From Vulcanimicrobiota bacterium (lineage in GTDB: Bacteria > Pseudomonadota > Gammaproteobacteria > Xanthomonadales > Rhodanobacteraceae), in the NCBI GenBank assembly GCA_903970555.1, contig CAJCJD010000244.1, forward strand, positions 26,225-90,224: DNA of 64,000 bases, in the 5' to 3' direction. Below, piece after piece: positions 35,378-44,190 of this stretch. The notes beneath the pieces were generated by a model. The model was not told the origin of the DNA and ran no database searches. It saw only the letters and a program-made list of their open reading frames with translations. Each line of letters begins with the position of its first letter. Within the stretch, counting starts at the first letter, position 1. Both the position numbers and the translations under genes were made by a program.

Positions 35378-35827
35378 CTACATGTCGAACTTGTTCACTT
35401 CAAAACCGAGCCGTTGATATTCCCGCCAGCGCAAGCGTGAGCCTTCGCGTTCGGCGGGATCGGCAGCGACGACTTCCAGTATGCGATCGCCATAGCTCTG
35501 CGGACATTGTTCGCGCAGGTTGATGGTGAGTGCGCGCGTTGCCGTATCGATGCCGGGTGGCACGATCAATACCGCCGTGTGTTCGTCGTCGTCATCACCG
35601 GCCAGTTGATGCGGAATGAAGGTGTCGTCATCGAATGCCCACAACAATTCGTCGAGCGCTTCGGCTTGCGTGAAGTCGCGGGTCAGAATCAGCGTGGGTT
35701 GTTGCGCAGCAAAGGCCTTGCGCGCAAGTTCGCACACCAGCAGTAGCGGTTGCTCGCTGAAGCGCGGTTTGGCGATCAGGTAAAAGTCGGCGCGGGGCAT
35801 GGTGGCAGCGTGTTGGTTCTGCGCCAT
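35378..35827 (-). CDS. holC: DNA polymerase III subunit chi
   Basis: Chi connects the clamp loader to single-strand DNA-binding protein. The 149-residue product has the family features ADFYLIAKPRFSEQPLLLVCELARKAFA, DELLWAFDDDTFIPHQL (the S-F-I-P-H-like segment) and the C-terminal ERLRWREYQRLGFEVNKFDM-like segment. It lies 34 nt downstream of pepA on the same strand, the classical pepA-holC order, and converges with the hybrid kinase gene. Confidence 0.93.
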   Translation of the reverse strand: MAQNQHAATMPRADFYLIAKPRFSEQPLLLVCELARKAFAAQQPTLILTRDFTQAEALDELLWAFDDDTFIPHQLAGDDDDEHTAVLIVPPGIDTATRALTINLREQCPQSYGDRILEVVAADPAEREGSRLRWREYQRLGFEVNKFDM

Positions 35828-35861
35828 TTCGAATCGAGGTCGAAATGGCGCAGATGATCCA

Positions 35862-37352
35862 TCAACCGGCGCGATCGATCAGCCACTGTGCCAGCAGGGG
35901 CACGGGGCGGCCGGTGGCGAGCCCTTTGCGGCCTTCGTCCCACGCGGTGCCGGCGATATCCAAATGCGCCCAGCGCTGGCCTTCGGTAAAGCGCGACAGG
36001 AAGCAGCCGGCGGTGATGGCTCCCGCATTCTTGCCGCCGATGTTGGCCACGTCGGCGAAGCCGGAATCAAGCTGCACCTGGTAGTCGTCCCACAGCGGCA
36101 GGCGCCATGCGCGATCGAGCGTGTTTTCACCTGCACTGAGTAGTTCGTCGGCGAGATCGTCGTGCTTGCTCATCAGGCCGCTGGCATGTTTGCCCAGTGC
36201 GATTACGCAGGCGCCGGTGAGCGTCGCGGCATCGATCATGGTTTGCGGTTGGAACGTCTGCGCGGTGTAGGTCAGCGCATCGCACAGAATCAAACGACCT
36301 TCGGCATCGGTGTTGAGCACTTCGATGGTGATGCCGGAAAGGCTGGTCAGCACATCGCTCGGACGGTAGCTGTCGCCGTCGGGCATGTTTTCCACAGCCG
36401 GTACTACGCAAACCAGATTGAGCTTCAGGCCCATCTTCACGGCGGACACGAAAGCACCAAGCACGCCGGCCGCGCCACCCATGTCGAACTTCATTTCTTC
36501 CATGCCCGGGCCGGGTTTGAGACTGATGCCGCCGGTGTCGAAGGTGATGCCTTTGCCGACGAAAGCGTACGGCTTTTCGTCAGCCGCGCCGCCTTTGTAT
36601 TCCAGCACGATCAGCTTGGGCTTGTTGGCCGAACCGCGACCGACGGCCAGCAGCGAACCGAAGCCAAGCTTGGCCATGTCGTCGTGATCGAGCACGGTGC
36701 AGCTGACGTTGTCCTTGCCTTGCGCGAACTGCTCGGCTTGCTCGGCGATGTAGGCGGGATTGCAGATGTTGGGCGGAAGATTGGCCAGTTCGCGGGCGAA
36801 GCGCACGCCTGCGGCAATCGCGCGCGCTTGATCGAGGCCAGCTTGCGCATCGTCAGTGCCGGCAAAAAGAAGGTTGGTCAATTCCGGCTGGCTGCTTTTC
36901 TCGCGCGGCTTGAAGGTGGCGGTGTAGCGATAGGTGGCGTGGTCAGCGGCCAGGGCGGCGGTGCGCACGCGCCAGGCGGCGTCACGGCCGGGGACGTCCA
37001 CTTCGGCCAGGAACGACACGGCGGCGTCGATCGGCAGGCGGCTGAGCGCGCGTGCTGCTTCCATGTTCACTTTCTGGAAACGTGCCGCGTCAAATGTCTT
37101 CTGCGTACCCAGGCCCACCACCAGCACGCGCTTGGCCTGAATGCCTTCCGGGGCGAACAAAACAGTGGTCGAACCGGCCTTGCCGTTGATGTCCCCGCTT
37201 TCCACCTGGCGCTTGATCGCGCCGCCGGCCCCACTGTCCACCCGTGCGGCTGCACTGGTGAGCAGGCCGTTTTCGTAAACGCCGACCACCACGCAAGGGG
37301 TATCAACGGTTTCGGGGGCGGCGGAGCCTAGGCTGAATTGAAGCGTCATCAT
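35862..37352 (-). CDS. pepA: Leucyl aminopeptidase PepA
   Basis: A cytosolic hexameric M17 aminopeptidase with two metal ions that removes N-terminal residues from peptides. From ATG 37352 it is 496 residues. The signature NTDAEGRL is present, along with the metal-binding [28 protein letters not shown] and [13 protein letters not shown] one codon upstream is also possible, and a third ATG (37349) follows; AGGA fits the ATG pair best. In E. coli PepA also acts at Xer recombination sites as a DNA-binding protein. It is divergent from lptF with a 95-nt promoter region. Confidence 0.96.
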   Translation of the reverse strand: MMTLQFSLGSAAPETVDTPCVVVGVYENGLLTSAAARVDSGAGGAIKRQVESGDINGKAGSTTVLFAPEGIQAKRVLVVGLGTQKTFDAARFQKVNMEAARALSRLPIDAAVSFLAEVDVPGRDAAWRVRTAALAADHATYRYTATFKPREKSSQPELTNLLFAGTDDAQAGLDQARAIAAGVRFARELANLPPNICNPAYIAEQAEQFAQGKDNVSCTVLDHDDMAKLGFGSLLAVGRGSANKPKLIVLEYKGGAADEKPYAFVGKGITFDTGGISLKPGPGMEEMKFDMGGAAGVLGAFVSAVKMGLKLNLVCVVPAVENMPDGDSYRPSDVLTSLSGITIEVLNTDAEGRLILCDALTYTAQTFQPQTMIDAATLTGACVIALGKHASGLMSKHDDLADELLSAGENTLDRAWRLPLWDDYQVQLDSGFADVANIGGKNAGAITAGCFLSRFTEGQRWAHLDIAGTAWDEGRKGLATGRPVPLLAQWLIDRAG

Positions 37353-37447
37353 CAAGTTCCTGCGGGAGGCCGGCGCGCGTCGAACCGGCTAGACTTAGGG
37401 TTTGCCTCTCCAAGGTCGGAGGGGCATGGAACCCACGATTCTATCGC

Positions 37448-38551
37448 ATGCTGAGCATCCTAGACCGATACTTCCTACGCGAGCTTGGCCAGACCGTTGC
37501 CGCCACGGTCATCGTGCTTTTGGTCATCATGGCCGGCACGTCGTTCGCTCACGTGCTGGAACAGGTGGCCAAAGGCAGCTTTCCGGCCAGCGTGATGTTC
37601 CAGGTGCTGGGCCTGAACATGGTCGACAGCCTTTCCAGCATGCTGCCGCTGGCCGGGTTCCTGGGCGTGTTGCAGTCGTTCGGGCGTATGTACCGTGAGA
37701 GCGAAATGCATGTGTTGTCGTCGTCCGGTATGGGCATGGGAGGCCTGTTGCGGCCGATGGCGATCGTCGCGGTGGTAATGGTCGCCGCGGTTAGCGCGGT
37801 GTCGATGTGGCTGGGACCGCTAGCCTCGCGGACATCGGACAACATGGTCGCTGCGGCCAATCGTTCAATTATCGCAGCGGGCCTCGATGCGGGACGCTTC
37901 ACGGAGCTACCGGGGAAGGGCGGCATCATCCTCGTGGATTATCTCAGTCGCGACGGACAAGAGCTTGGCAACACCTTCCTCGCCGCCGAGCGCACCAACC
38001 GCGACGGCAGCCTGGTGATGAAGATTGCTACTGGCAAGCACGGTCATCTGTACTCCAACAGCGATTCCAGCAACCGCTATCTCGCCCTCTACACCGGCTG
38101 GCAATACGAAATTCCGTTGGGCGCCGACAACTGGCGCCGCATGAAGTACGAACGTAACGACAGCGCCCTGTCGGCGATTCAATCCGATGACGCGGAAGAT
38201 CCGATCCATAACTTGGACATGGTCGATCTGATGAATAACGTCACGCCCGACGCACGCGCCGAGTTTGCGTGGCGCACGGTCGTACCGATGATGACGCTTG
38301 CTCTATTGATGCTGGCATTGCCTTTGTCACGGCAAAGTCCACGCGAGCCGCGCTATGGACGTATGCTGATCGCGGTGCTGGGCTTCTACCTCTATTCCAA
38401 CTTGCTGGCGTTTTGCCGCGGCCAGCTGGCCAAGGGCCACTGGCATCACGCCCTGCCGATGTGGCTGCTCAGCTTGGCGCTTTTTGCCATTGCTGCCTGG
38501 GCTTTCCGTAATAATTACGTAGCGCGCAAACCGCGCAAGGCGAGCGCCTGA
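37448..38551 (+). CDS. lptF: LPS export ABC transporter permease LptF
   Basis: LptF is one of the two inner-membrane permeases that extract LPS with LptB and LptC. The 367-residue product begins MLSILDRYFLRELGQTV and has six TM helices: three before the periplasmic jelly-roll domain (about residues 125-250) and three after it. SMLPLAGFLGVLQSFGRMYRESEMHVLSSSGM contains the coupling helix. The next gene, lptG, starts on the last base of its stop codon (TGATG). The ribosome site before ATG 37448 is weak. Confidence 0.94.
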   Translation: MLSILDRYFLRELGQTVAATVIVLLVIMAGTSFAHVLEQVAKGSFPASVMFQVLGLNMVDSLSSMLPLAGFLGVLQSFGRMYRESEMHVLSSSGMGMGGLLRPMAIVAVVMVAAVSAVSMWLGPLASRTSDNMVAAANRSIIAAGLDAGRFTELPGKGGIILVDYLSRDGQELGNTFLAAERTNRDGSLVMKIATGKHGHLYSNSDSSNRYLALYTGWQYEIPLGADNWRRMKYERNDSALSAIQSDDAEDPIHNLDMVDLMNNVTPDARAEFAWRTVVPMMTLALLMLALPLSRQSPREPRYGRMLIAVLGFYLYSNLLAFCRGQLAKGHWHHALPMWLLSLALFAIAAWAFRNNYVARKPRKASA

Positions 38552-39642
38552 TGGCGAGTTTGCGTGTAAAACGAGTGGACTGGCTGATCGGCGTGACTGT
38601 GCTCGGCTCGATGCTGCTCGTCTGGCTGGTGCTGGTAGGCCTGGACGCCATGCTGCAGTTCGTGCGCCAGCTCGGCTTTATCGGCCGCAACGGATACACG
38701 CTGAGCAACGCGGTCTTCTACGTTGTCGTGACGCTCCCTCGTCGCATGTACGAGATGTTTGGCTTCGCGGCGTTGATCGGTGGCCTGCTGGGTTTGGGCG
38801 GCTTGGCTTCTACCGGGGAGCTAACCGCTTTACGTGCGGCTGGTATGTCGCGCTTGCGCATTGCCGTGTCGGCGGTTGGCATCGTAGCCGTACTCGTCGT
38901 TGGCGTGGTGATCATGGGCGAAACCATCGGCCCGTGGGGCGACCGACAAGCGCAAGCGCTAGAGCTGCGGCTTCGTTCGGGCGGCAACATGGGCCTTACC
39001 AACAGTGGTTTATGGGCGCGCGATGGCGACCGCATTATCAATGCCAAACGTACGGCCGGTGATCGCACCCACGTGCAACTGGTCGATGTGCGCGTGTTCA
39101 CCCTCACACCCGATGGGCAACAGCTAAGTCGTTTCGACCAGGCCAGTACGGCCGAGCAGGTCGGCAAGCAATGGGTGCTCGATAACGTGCGCACCTCGAC
39201 GATCGACGATGCCGGCGTGCATAGCCAAACATCGCCAAAAGAACAGTGGGATTCCAGGCTCGATCCGGAAGTGCTGCAACAATCGCTAGTGCTGCCGCAA
39301 TATCTCGCCATGCGCGATTTGCAGCACATCATCGACTACAAGAAGAAAAACGGCGAAAACACCAAGCCGTACGAAATTCCCCTTTGGGGGCGGGTAATGT
39401 ATCCCATCAACGTGCTGGTGTTAGCGCTTTGCGCGATGCCGTTCGCTTTCGGCGCCTTACGTTCCGGAGGCCTCGGCAAGCGCATCTTCATGGGTATGAT
39501 CCTCGCGATCGCCTGGTATTTCGTGCAAAAGGCGGTTGTGAGTTTCGGCACGGTGTACGGTATTCCACCATTGCTGGCGAACGTGCTGCCTGCGATGTTA
39601 CTGGTGCTTCTGGGCTGGTATTACTTCCGCAAGCACGCCTGA
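38551..39642 (+). CDS. lptG: LPS export ABC transporter permease LptG
   Basis: The second permease of the LptBFGC complex, 363 residues. It begins MASLRVKRVDWLIGVTVLGSML with TM1. It has the LptG-type start LIGVT and the coupling segment ELTALRAAGMSRLRIAVS, a periplasmic domain (about 130-265) and three C-terminal TM helices. Its ATG overlaps the lptF stop, so stoichiometric translation is expected. The lptA/lptB/lptC genes are not in this window. Confidence 0.94.
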   Translation: MASLRVKRVDWLIGVTVLGSMLLVWLVLVGLDAMLQFVRQLGFIGRNGYTLSNAVFYVVVTLPRRMYEMFGFAALIGGLLGLGGLASTGELTALRAAGMSRLRIAVSAVGIVAVLVVGVVIMGETIGPWGDRQAQALELRLRSGGNMGLTNSGLWARDGDRIINAKRTAGDRTHVQLVDVRVFTLTPDGQQLSRFDQASTAEQVGKQWVLDNVRTSTIDDAGVHSQTSPKEQWDSRLDPEVLQQSLVLPQYLAMRDLQHIIDYKKKNGENTKPYEIPLWGRVMYPINVLVLALCAMPFAFGALRSGGLGKRIFMGMILAIAWYFVQKAVVSFGTVYGIPPLLANVLPAMLLVLLGWYYFRKHA

Positions 39643-39655
39643 GGCGGGCGACAGC

Positions 39656-40114
39656 ATGTCGCCCGGTTTACCCCGTTACGTGCTGGATACCAACGTCTGT
39701 CTGGATGTGTTCGTGTTCGGCGATTCGCAGTGCGCATCGTTGTTCGCAGCGGTGCAGGCAGGCGAAATCGAATGGGTTACGCGCGAAGATTGTCGCGCGG
39801 AGTGGCAGGCTGTACTGGCCTATCCTCAACTGAAGTTGAGCGCCGAACGGCAGGAACACGCCACGCAGGCTTTTGATACCTGGACGCGCTGCCTGCAACC
39901 GTCCGATCTTGCGAAGCTTGGTGACGTCACGTTGCCACGCTGCAGCGATCGCGACGACCAGAAATTCCTCGAGCTTGCACAACAAGCGGACGCAGTGGCA
40001 TTGCTGACGCGCGACGCTGCGTTGCTGCATCTCGCGCGCCGCGTGAAGCGTGATGGCCTCTTTGCCATCGTGCCGCCGGCTTTATGGCGAGAAGCGATAA
40101 GCGGCCAAGGATGA
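39656..40114 (+). CDS. PIN-domain protein (putative ribonuclease, PIN family toxin-like)
   Basis: A 152-residue protein with the PIN fold acidic residues: Asp in YVLDTNVCLDVF (about residue 11), Asp/Glu in REDCRAEWQAVL, Asp-Arg-Asp-Asp in CSDRDDQKFLELA and the C-terminal LLTRDAALL. The pattern fits the TIGR00305 'putative toxin-antitoxin system PIN family' group. No small antitoxin gene is adjacent; it starts 13 nt after lptG and probably rides on the lpt transcript. A toxin role is therefore doubtful; RNA processing is an alternative. Confidence 0.85.
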   Translation: MSPGLPRYVLDTNVCLDVFVFGDSQCASLFAAVQAGEIEWVTREDCRAEWQAVLAYPQLKLSAERQEHATQAFDTWTRCLQPSDLAKLGDVTLPRCSDRDDQKFLELAQQADAVALLTRDAALLHLARRVKRDGLFAIVPPALWREAISGQG

Positions 40115-40177
40115 CTTGCCGATTGCCGGCGTGAGCGGCAAAGTGATGCATTCCTTTGTGTGTGAGTGAGGTGTGCC

Positions 40178-41194
40178 GTGGACTGGGTTGATCTTCGCAG
40201 CGATACGGTGACGCGGCCGACGCGTGCGATGCGCATGGCGATGCTGGATGCCGACGTCGGCGACGACGTCTATGGCGAGGATCCCACCGTCAACGCGCTT
40301 CAACAGCGCTTGGCGAATGATCTCGGTTTCGAGGCCGGCTTGTTCGTGCCTTCCGGCACGCAGTCGAACCTGCTTGCCCTGATGTCGCATTGCGAGCGTG
40401 GCGACGAATACATCGTCGGCGCTGATGCGCATACGTACAAGTTCGAAGGTGGCGGCGCCGCCGTGTTGGGTTCGATTCAACCGCAGCCGATTGCTCATGA
40501 CATCGACGGTTCGCTGCCGCTGGACAAGATCGCCGCGGCGATCAAGCCGATCGATCCGCATTTCGCGCGCACGCGTCTGCTTGCCTTGGAAAACACCTGG
40601 CACGGTCGCGTCATGCCGATCGACTATCTGCGCGCTGCACATGATTTCACACGCGAGCGTGGGCTTGCGTTGCATCTGGATGGTGCGCGGCTCTACAACG
40701 CCGCGGTCGCCAGCGGCGTGCCCGCGCGCGAGATCGCACAACATTTCGATAGCGTGTCGGTGTGCTTGTCGAAAGGTTTGGGCGCGCCGGTCGGTTCTGT
40801 GTTGGTCGGCTCTGCCGCGTTGATCGATAAAGCGCGACGCTGGCGCAAGGTGACCGGCGGCGGCTGGCGTCAGGCAGGCATGCTGGCTGCGGCGTGCACG
40901 TACGCGTTGGATCAACATGTCGCGCGTCTGGCCGACGATCACGCGCGCGCTGCGCGGTTGGCGGAAGGGCTGCGTAACATGGCAGGCGTCAACCTGCTTG
41001 GATTGCACACCAACATGGTGTTCGTTGATGTGCCTGCTGATCGACTGCGCGAGCTCGATACGCATTTGCGCGCCAAGTCGGTGCGCATCAGCATTGGCTA
41101 TCTGCCGACGCTGCGTCTGGTCACGCATCTGGATATCGACGATGAAGGCGTAACGCGCGTCATCGAGGCGTTCAGAACTTTCTTCGCCGCTTGA
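40178..41194 (+). CDS. ltaE: Low-specificity L-threonine aldolase
   Basis: A PLP enzyme that cleaves L-threonine and L-allo-threonine to glycine and acetaldehyde. The 338-residue product begins MDWVDLRSDTVTRPTRAMR and has the standard GDDVYGEDPTVNALQ, LFVPSGTQSNLLAL, LHLDGARLYNA and the PLP lysine in SVCLSKGLGAPVGSVL. The GTG at 40178 is chosen over GTG 40166 because GAGG lies about 7 nt before it and homology begins there. Confidence 0.93.
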   Translation: MDWVDLRSDTVTRPTRAMRMAMLDADVGDDVYGEDPTVNALQQRLANDLGFEAGLFVPSGTQSNLLALMSHCERGDEYIVGADAHTYKFEGGGAAVLGSIQPQPIAHDIDGSLPLDKIAAAIKPIDPHFARTRLLALENTWHGRVMPIDYLRAAHDFTRERGLALHLDGARLYNAAVASGVPAREIAQHFDSVSVCLSKGLGAPVGSVLVGSAALIDKARRWRKVTGGGWRQAGMLAAACTYALDQHVARLADDHARAARLAEGLRNMAGVNLLGLHTNMVFVDVPADRLRELDTHLRAKSVRISIGYLPTLRLVTHLDIDDEGVTRVIEAFRTFFAA

Positions 41195-41200
41195 TGAAAT

Positions 41201-41223
41201 CCCTCTTCCCTGTGGGAAGAGGG
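41201..41223. terminator. Hairpin between threonine aldolase and PHA depolymerase genes
   Basis: CCCTCTTCCC (41201-41210) and GGGAAGAGGG (41214-41223) form a perfect 10-bp stem with a TGT loop between convergent genes. It resembles the CCCTG-type repeats at 61499-61610. Confidence 0.6.
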
Positions 41224-41233
41224 GCAAGCACGA

Positions 41234-42499
41234 TCAGGCGCGCTTCGACACCAGCGCCAGATCCGAGCGCCGAATGAAGTCGCGCACTTGCGGATACACC
41301 ACTTCGCGCCAGCGACGTCCGCTGAAAATGCCGTAGTGGCCTGCGTCCTTGATCACCCGATGCACGCGGCGCGTCGACGGAATGCCGGTGCACAAATCGT
41401 GCGCGGCTTCAGTCTGGCCGATGCCGGAAATGTCGTCCAGTTCGCCTTCGATCGTCAGCAGGCTGGTGCGTTTGATGGCCGAAGGATCGACACGCTGGCC
41501 AGCTACATCCCACAAGCCGCGCGGCAGCAGAAATTGCTGGAACACAGTGCTGATGGTGTCGAGGTAGTACTCCGCCGGCATATCCAGCACGGCGTTGTAT
41601 TCGTCGTAGAACTTGCGGTGCGCATGCGCGTCGTCAAGATCGCCGCGCAGCAGGTTGAGATAGAAATCCCAGTGCGAATTGAGGTGACGGCCGGGGTTCA
41701 TCGCCACAAAGCCGGCGTGCTGCAAGAAGCCCGGATACACCTCACGGCCGTGACCCGGATAATTCGGCGGCACGGTATGGATGACGTTGCCCTTGAACCA
41801 GCTAAGCGGCTGCGTGGTTGCGAGATTGTTGACCTGCGTCGGACTGCGACGCGGATCGATCGGGCCACCCATCATGGTCATGCTGCGCGGAGTAGCTTCG
41901 CCGCGCGCGGCCATCAGCGAAATCGCCGCGAGCACGGGCACCGTCGGCTGGCACACTGAAATCACGTGCAGCGAGTCGGCGCCGATATGGCGAATGAACT
42001 GCTCGATAGTCGCGACGTAGTCGTCCAGATGGAACGCACCCGCCGACGCCGGCACCATGCGCGCGTCGATCCAATCGGTGATGTACACCTTGTGATCGAG
42101 CAACAGCGTGCGCACCGTATCGCGCAGCAGCGTGGAGTGATGGCCCGACAGTGGCGCTACGACCAGCACCACCGGTTCGTTCTTCATCTTCTCGATGGTT
42201 TCCGGATCGTCGCTGAAGCGCTTGAAGCGACGAAGCTGGCAGAACGGCGTTTCCAGGTCGACGCGTTCGACGATGGCGATCTGGTTGCCGTGCGCCTCGA
42301 CGCTGTGGATACCAAACGACGGCTTTTCGTAGTCCTTGCCGATCCGGTGGATCAGTTCGTAGCCCGCTGCCATGCGCTGTGCGCCTGGCACGTGGGCCAG
42401 CGGACTGCTGGGATCCGTGAGCATCCGGGCGCTGGCCTCGGCGTAATGACTGAGCGGGCCGAGGAAGGCGCGTTGCCATTCATGGAGCTGATAAAGCAT
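41234..42499 (-). CDS. phaZ: Intracellular polyhydroxyalkanoate depolymerase
   Basis: A 421-residue alpha/beta-hydrolase of the PhaZ intracellular depolymerase family, which mobilises stored poly-3-hydroxybutyrate. The N-terminus MLYQLHEWQRAFLGPLSHYAEASA is family-typical. The nucleophile is Cys in HVISVCQPTVPVLAAIS instead of Ser, as in Ralstonia PhaZ1. LTIEGELDDISGIGQT and RVIKDAGHYGIFSGRRW carry the Asp and His of the triad. No PHA synthase is in this window. It converges with ltaE. Confidence 0.92.
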   Translation of the reverse strand: MLYQLHEWQRAFLGPLSHYAEASARMLTDPSSPLAHVPGAQRMAAGYELIHRIGKDYEKPSFGIHSVEAHGNQIAIVERVDLETPFCQLRRFKRFSDDPETIEKMKNEPVVLVVAPLSGHHSTLLRDTVRTLLLDHKVYITDWIDARMVPASAGAFHLDDYVATIEQFIRHIGADSLHVISVCQPTVPVLAAISLMAARGEATPRSMTMMGGPIDPRRSPTQVNNLATTQPLSWFKGNVIHTVPPNYPGHGREVYPGFLQHAGFVAMNPGRHLNSHWDFYLNLLRGDLDDAHAHRKFYDEYNAVLDMPAEYYLDTISTVFQQFLLPRGLWDVAGQRVDPSAIKRTSLLTIEGELDDISGIGQTEAAHDLCTGIPSTRRVHRVIKDAGHYGIFSGRRWREVVYPQVRDFIRRSDLALVSKRA

Positions 42500-42608
42500 G
42501 GGAACTTGACCGACGGTCTAAAGCTGCATGATAGCGGGTTACGGACTGTAATGCTGCGTTGCGACAGGATTTCGAGTCCTTAAATATCAATGACTTGGTG
42601 ATTGAGTG

Positions 42609-42630
42609 TCGTCTCATTGAAATGAGACGA
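42609..42630. repeat. 9-bp perfect hairpin downstream of the RDD gene
   Basis: TCGTCTCAT (42609-42617) and ATGAGACGA (42622-42630) flank a TGAA loop, 17 nt downstream of the RDD stop (minus strand). It probably ends the RDD transcript; no U-tract is present. Confidence 0.45.
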
Positions 42631-42647
42631 GTGATCCCGGCGGATTT

Positions 42648-43148
42648 TTATCCGATACGGCGGATCTCGGTGCCCGCTGCCAAGTCGTGAATTGCGCGAC
42701 GACGCGAATCGAACAGGGCGGTGGCAAACCACGTCGCCCAACCGGCCGCCACAGCCCACAGCGCCACGCGCAAACCAAACATCGGCGCGAGCAGCAACAA
42801 CAGCAACGGAAGAGCGGCCACGATCGCTCGCACCAGTGCTTGACGCGGAGACGGTGGCGCACCGTTGGTTGCTGTCACGCGGATACGCCATGGCCGCATG
42901 CCCAATGTTTGGCCGCCGCGCAGCCATGAAACAACGAAGTACGCGGCGACAACCAACGCTTGCAAGGGTCGATACCACCACGCGATATGTACCTGCCCAG
43001 TCGTCGTGATCAGTTGCCCGTGCGTGGCCAGCTGACAGAGCAAACCCACGACCATCACGATCGCCAGAACCGCGACCAGGTCGTAGATCAGGGCGATCAA
43101 TCGTCGCCAGAGCGGGCGGGTCAGGTCGGTGGTTGTCGTGTTCGTCAT
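42648..43148 (-). CDS. RDD-domain membrane protein
   Basis: A 166-residue protein with three or four TM helices and the RDD family's arginine and aspartate residues: LWRRLIALIYDLVAVLAIV near the start, GGQTLGMRPWRIRVTATNG in the middle and ALFDSRRRAIHDLAAGTEIR at the end. RDD proteins are thought to act as ion (Na+/Li+:H+) transporters in some species; the role here is open. The ATG at 43148 is preferred to a TTG at 43175. It is divergent from xerD with about 26 nt between starts. Confidence 0.87.
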   Translation of the reverse strand: MTNTTTTDLTRPLWRRLIALIYDLVAVLAIVMVVGLLCQLATHGQLITTTGQVHIAWWYRPLQALVVAAYFVVSWLRGGQTLGMRPWRIRVTATNGAPPSPRQALVRAIVAALPLLLLLLAPMFGLRVALWAVAAGWATWFATALFDSRRRAIHDLAAGTEIRRIG

Positions 43149-43174
43149 CGGATCGCTTGCATAGGGCGCGCGCA

Positions 43175-44101
43175 ATGCCCAGCATCATGCGCATGGAAGA
43201 GAACACCAGTATCGCCGAAGCCGACGCGCAGGACATTGCCGCTTTCATCGAACGCGTATGGTCGGAAGACGGTTTGGCCGAACGCACACTCGAAGCCTAC
43301 CGGCGCGATCTCGAAGCCTTGGCCCGCTGGCTGGCTGCGCGCGGGCGGCGCCTGCGCACTGCGCGGCGTGAAGATCTGTCGGCGTTCCACGGCTCGCAGC
43401 GGGTTGCCGTGCGTTCGATGGCGCGTCGGCAATCGGCCTTTCGGCGCTACTACGCCTCGGTGGCGCGCAACGAACCGGGGTTCGACGATCCAACCTTGCT
43501 GATCGAACGCCCCAAAATGCCGCGCAGCCTGCCCAAGGCCCTGGCCGAGCGCGAGATCGAAGGCCTGCTGGAGGCGCCCGATGTCTCGACCACCTTGGGC
43601 CTGCGCGACCGCGCGATGCTCGAACTGATGTACGCGTCCGGTCTGCGCGTCTCCGAATTGGTGGAGCTGCCGCTGGCATCGTTGAACACGCGCCAGGGCG
43701 TGCTGCGGGTGACCGGCAAAGGCGGCAAGGATCGGCTGGTGCCCGTGGGCGAGGTGGCGCTGGAGCGCATTCAGACTTACCTGACCCAGGCACGCCCCGT
43801 GCTGGCCAAGGGACGACAGCCGGCGGCACTGTTCCTGAGCAAGCGTGGGGAGGGCATGACTAGGCAGATGTTCTGGACCCTGGTGAAACGCCACGCCATC
43901 GCGGTCGGTATCAACGCCAAGCGCATTTCGCCGCACGTGCTGCGGCATTCCTTCGCGACCCACTTGCTCAATCACGGTGCCGACCTGCGTGCACTGCAGA
44001 TGCTGTTGGGTCATAGCGCGTTGAGCACCACGCAAATTTATACGCTGGTCGCCAAGGAAGGCCTGAAACGCCTACACGCGCAGCACCATCCCCGCGGCTA
44101 A
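43175..44101 (+). CDS. xerD: Site-specific tyrosine recombinase XerD
   Basis: XerD with XerC resolves chromosome dimers at dif. From ATG 43175 it is 308 residues (AGGG 8 nt upstream); shorter starts at 43187 or 43193 are also possible. The core-binding domain begins IAAFIERVWSEDGLAERTLEAYRRDLEALARWL. The catalytic set is complete: Arg in ASGLRVSELVELPL, Lys in GKGGKDRLVPVG, H-x-x-R in PHVLRHSFATHLL, His/Trp-position His in LLGHSALSTTQIYT and the Tyr nucleophile in the same motif. It is followed by dsbC. Confidence 0.96.
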   Translation: MPSIMRMEENTSIAEADAQDIAAFIERVWSEDGLAERTLEAYRRDLEALARWLAARGRRLRTARREDLSAFHGSQRVAVRSMARRQSAFRRYYASVARNEPGFDDPTLLIERPKMPRSLPKALAEREIEGLLEAPDVSTTLGLRDRAMLELMYASGLRVSELVELPLASLNTRQGVLRVTGKGGKDRLVPVGEVALERIQTYLTQARPVLAKGRQPAALFLSKRGEGMTRQMFWTLVKRHAIAVGINAKRISPHVLRHSFATHLLNHGADLRALQMLLGHSALSTTQIYTLVAKEGLKRLHAQHHPRG

Positions 44102-44190
44102 TTTAAACCGGCTGTTACCATCGATATGCGATACTCGCTGAATCTTCCGACCCATCGACTCGCATGGTGTCGGTACGCAACGAGGTCGTG

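Noticed and set aside
36162..37331. 389-codon plus-strand open frame
   Set aside because: Antisense shadow of pepA, which has a complete M17 signature.
39656..40114. Toxin-antitoxin module
   Set aside because: Only the PIN protein is present; no small antitoxin gene flanks it on either side.
40082..41227. 381-codon minus-strand open frame
   Set aside because: Antisense shadow of the threonine aldolase gene; no recognisable domain.
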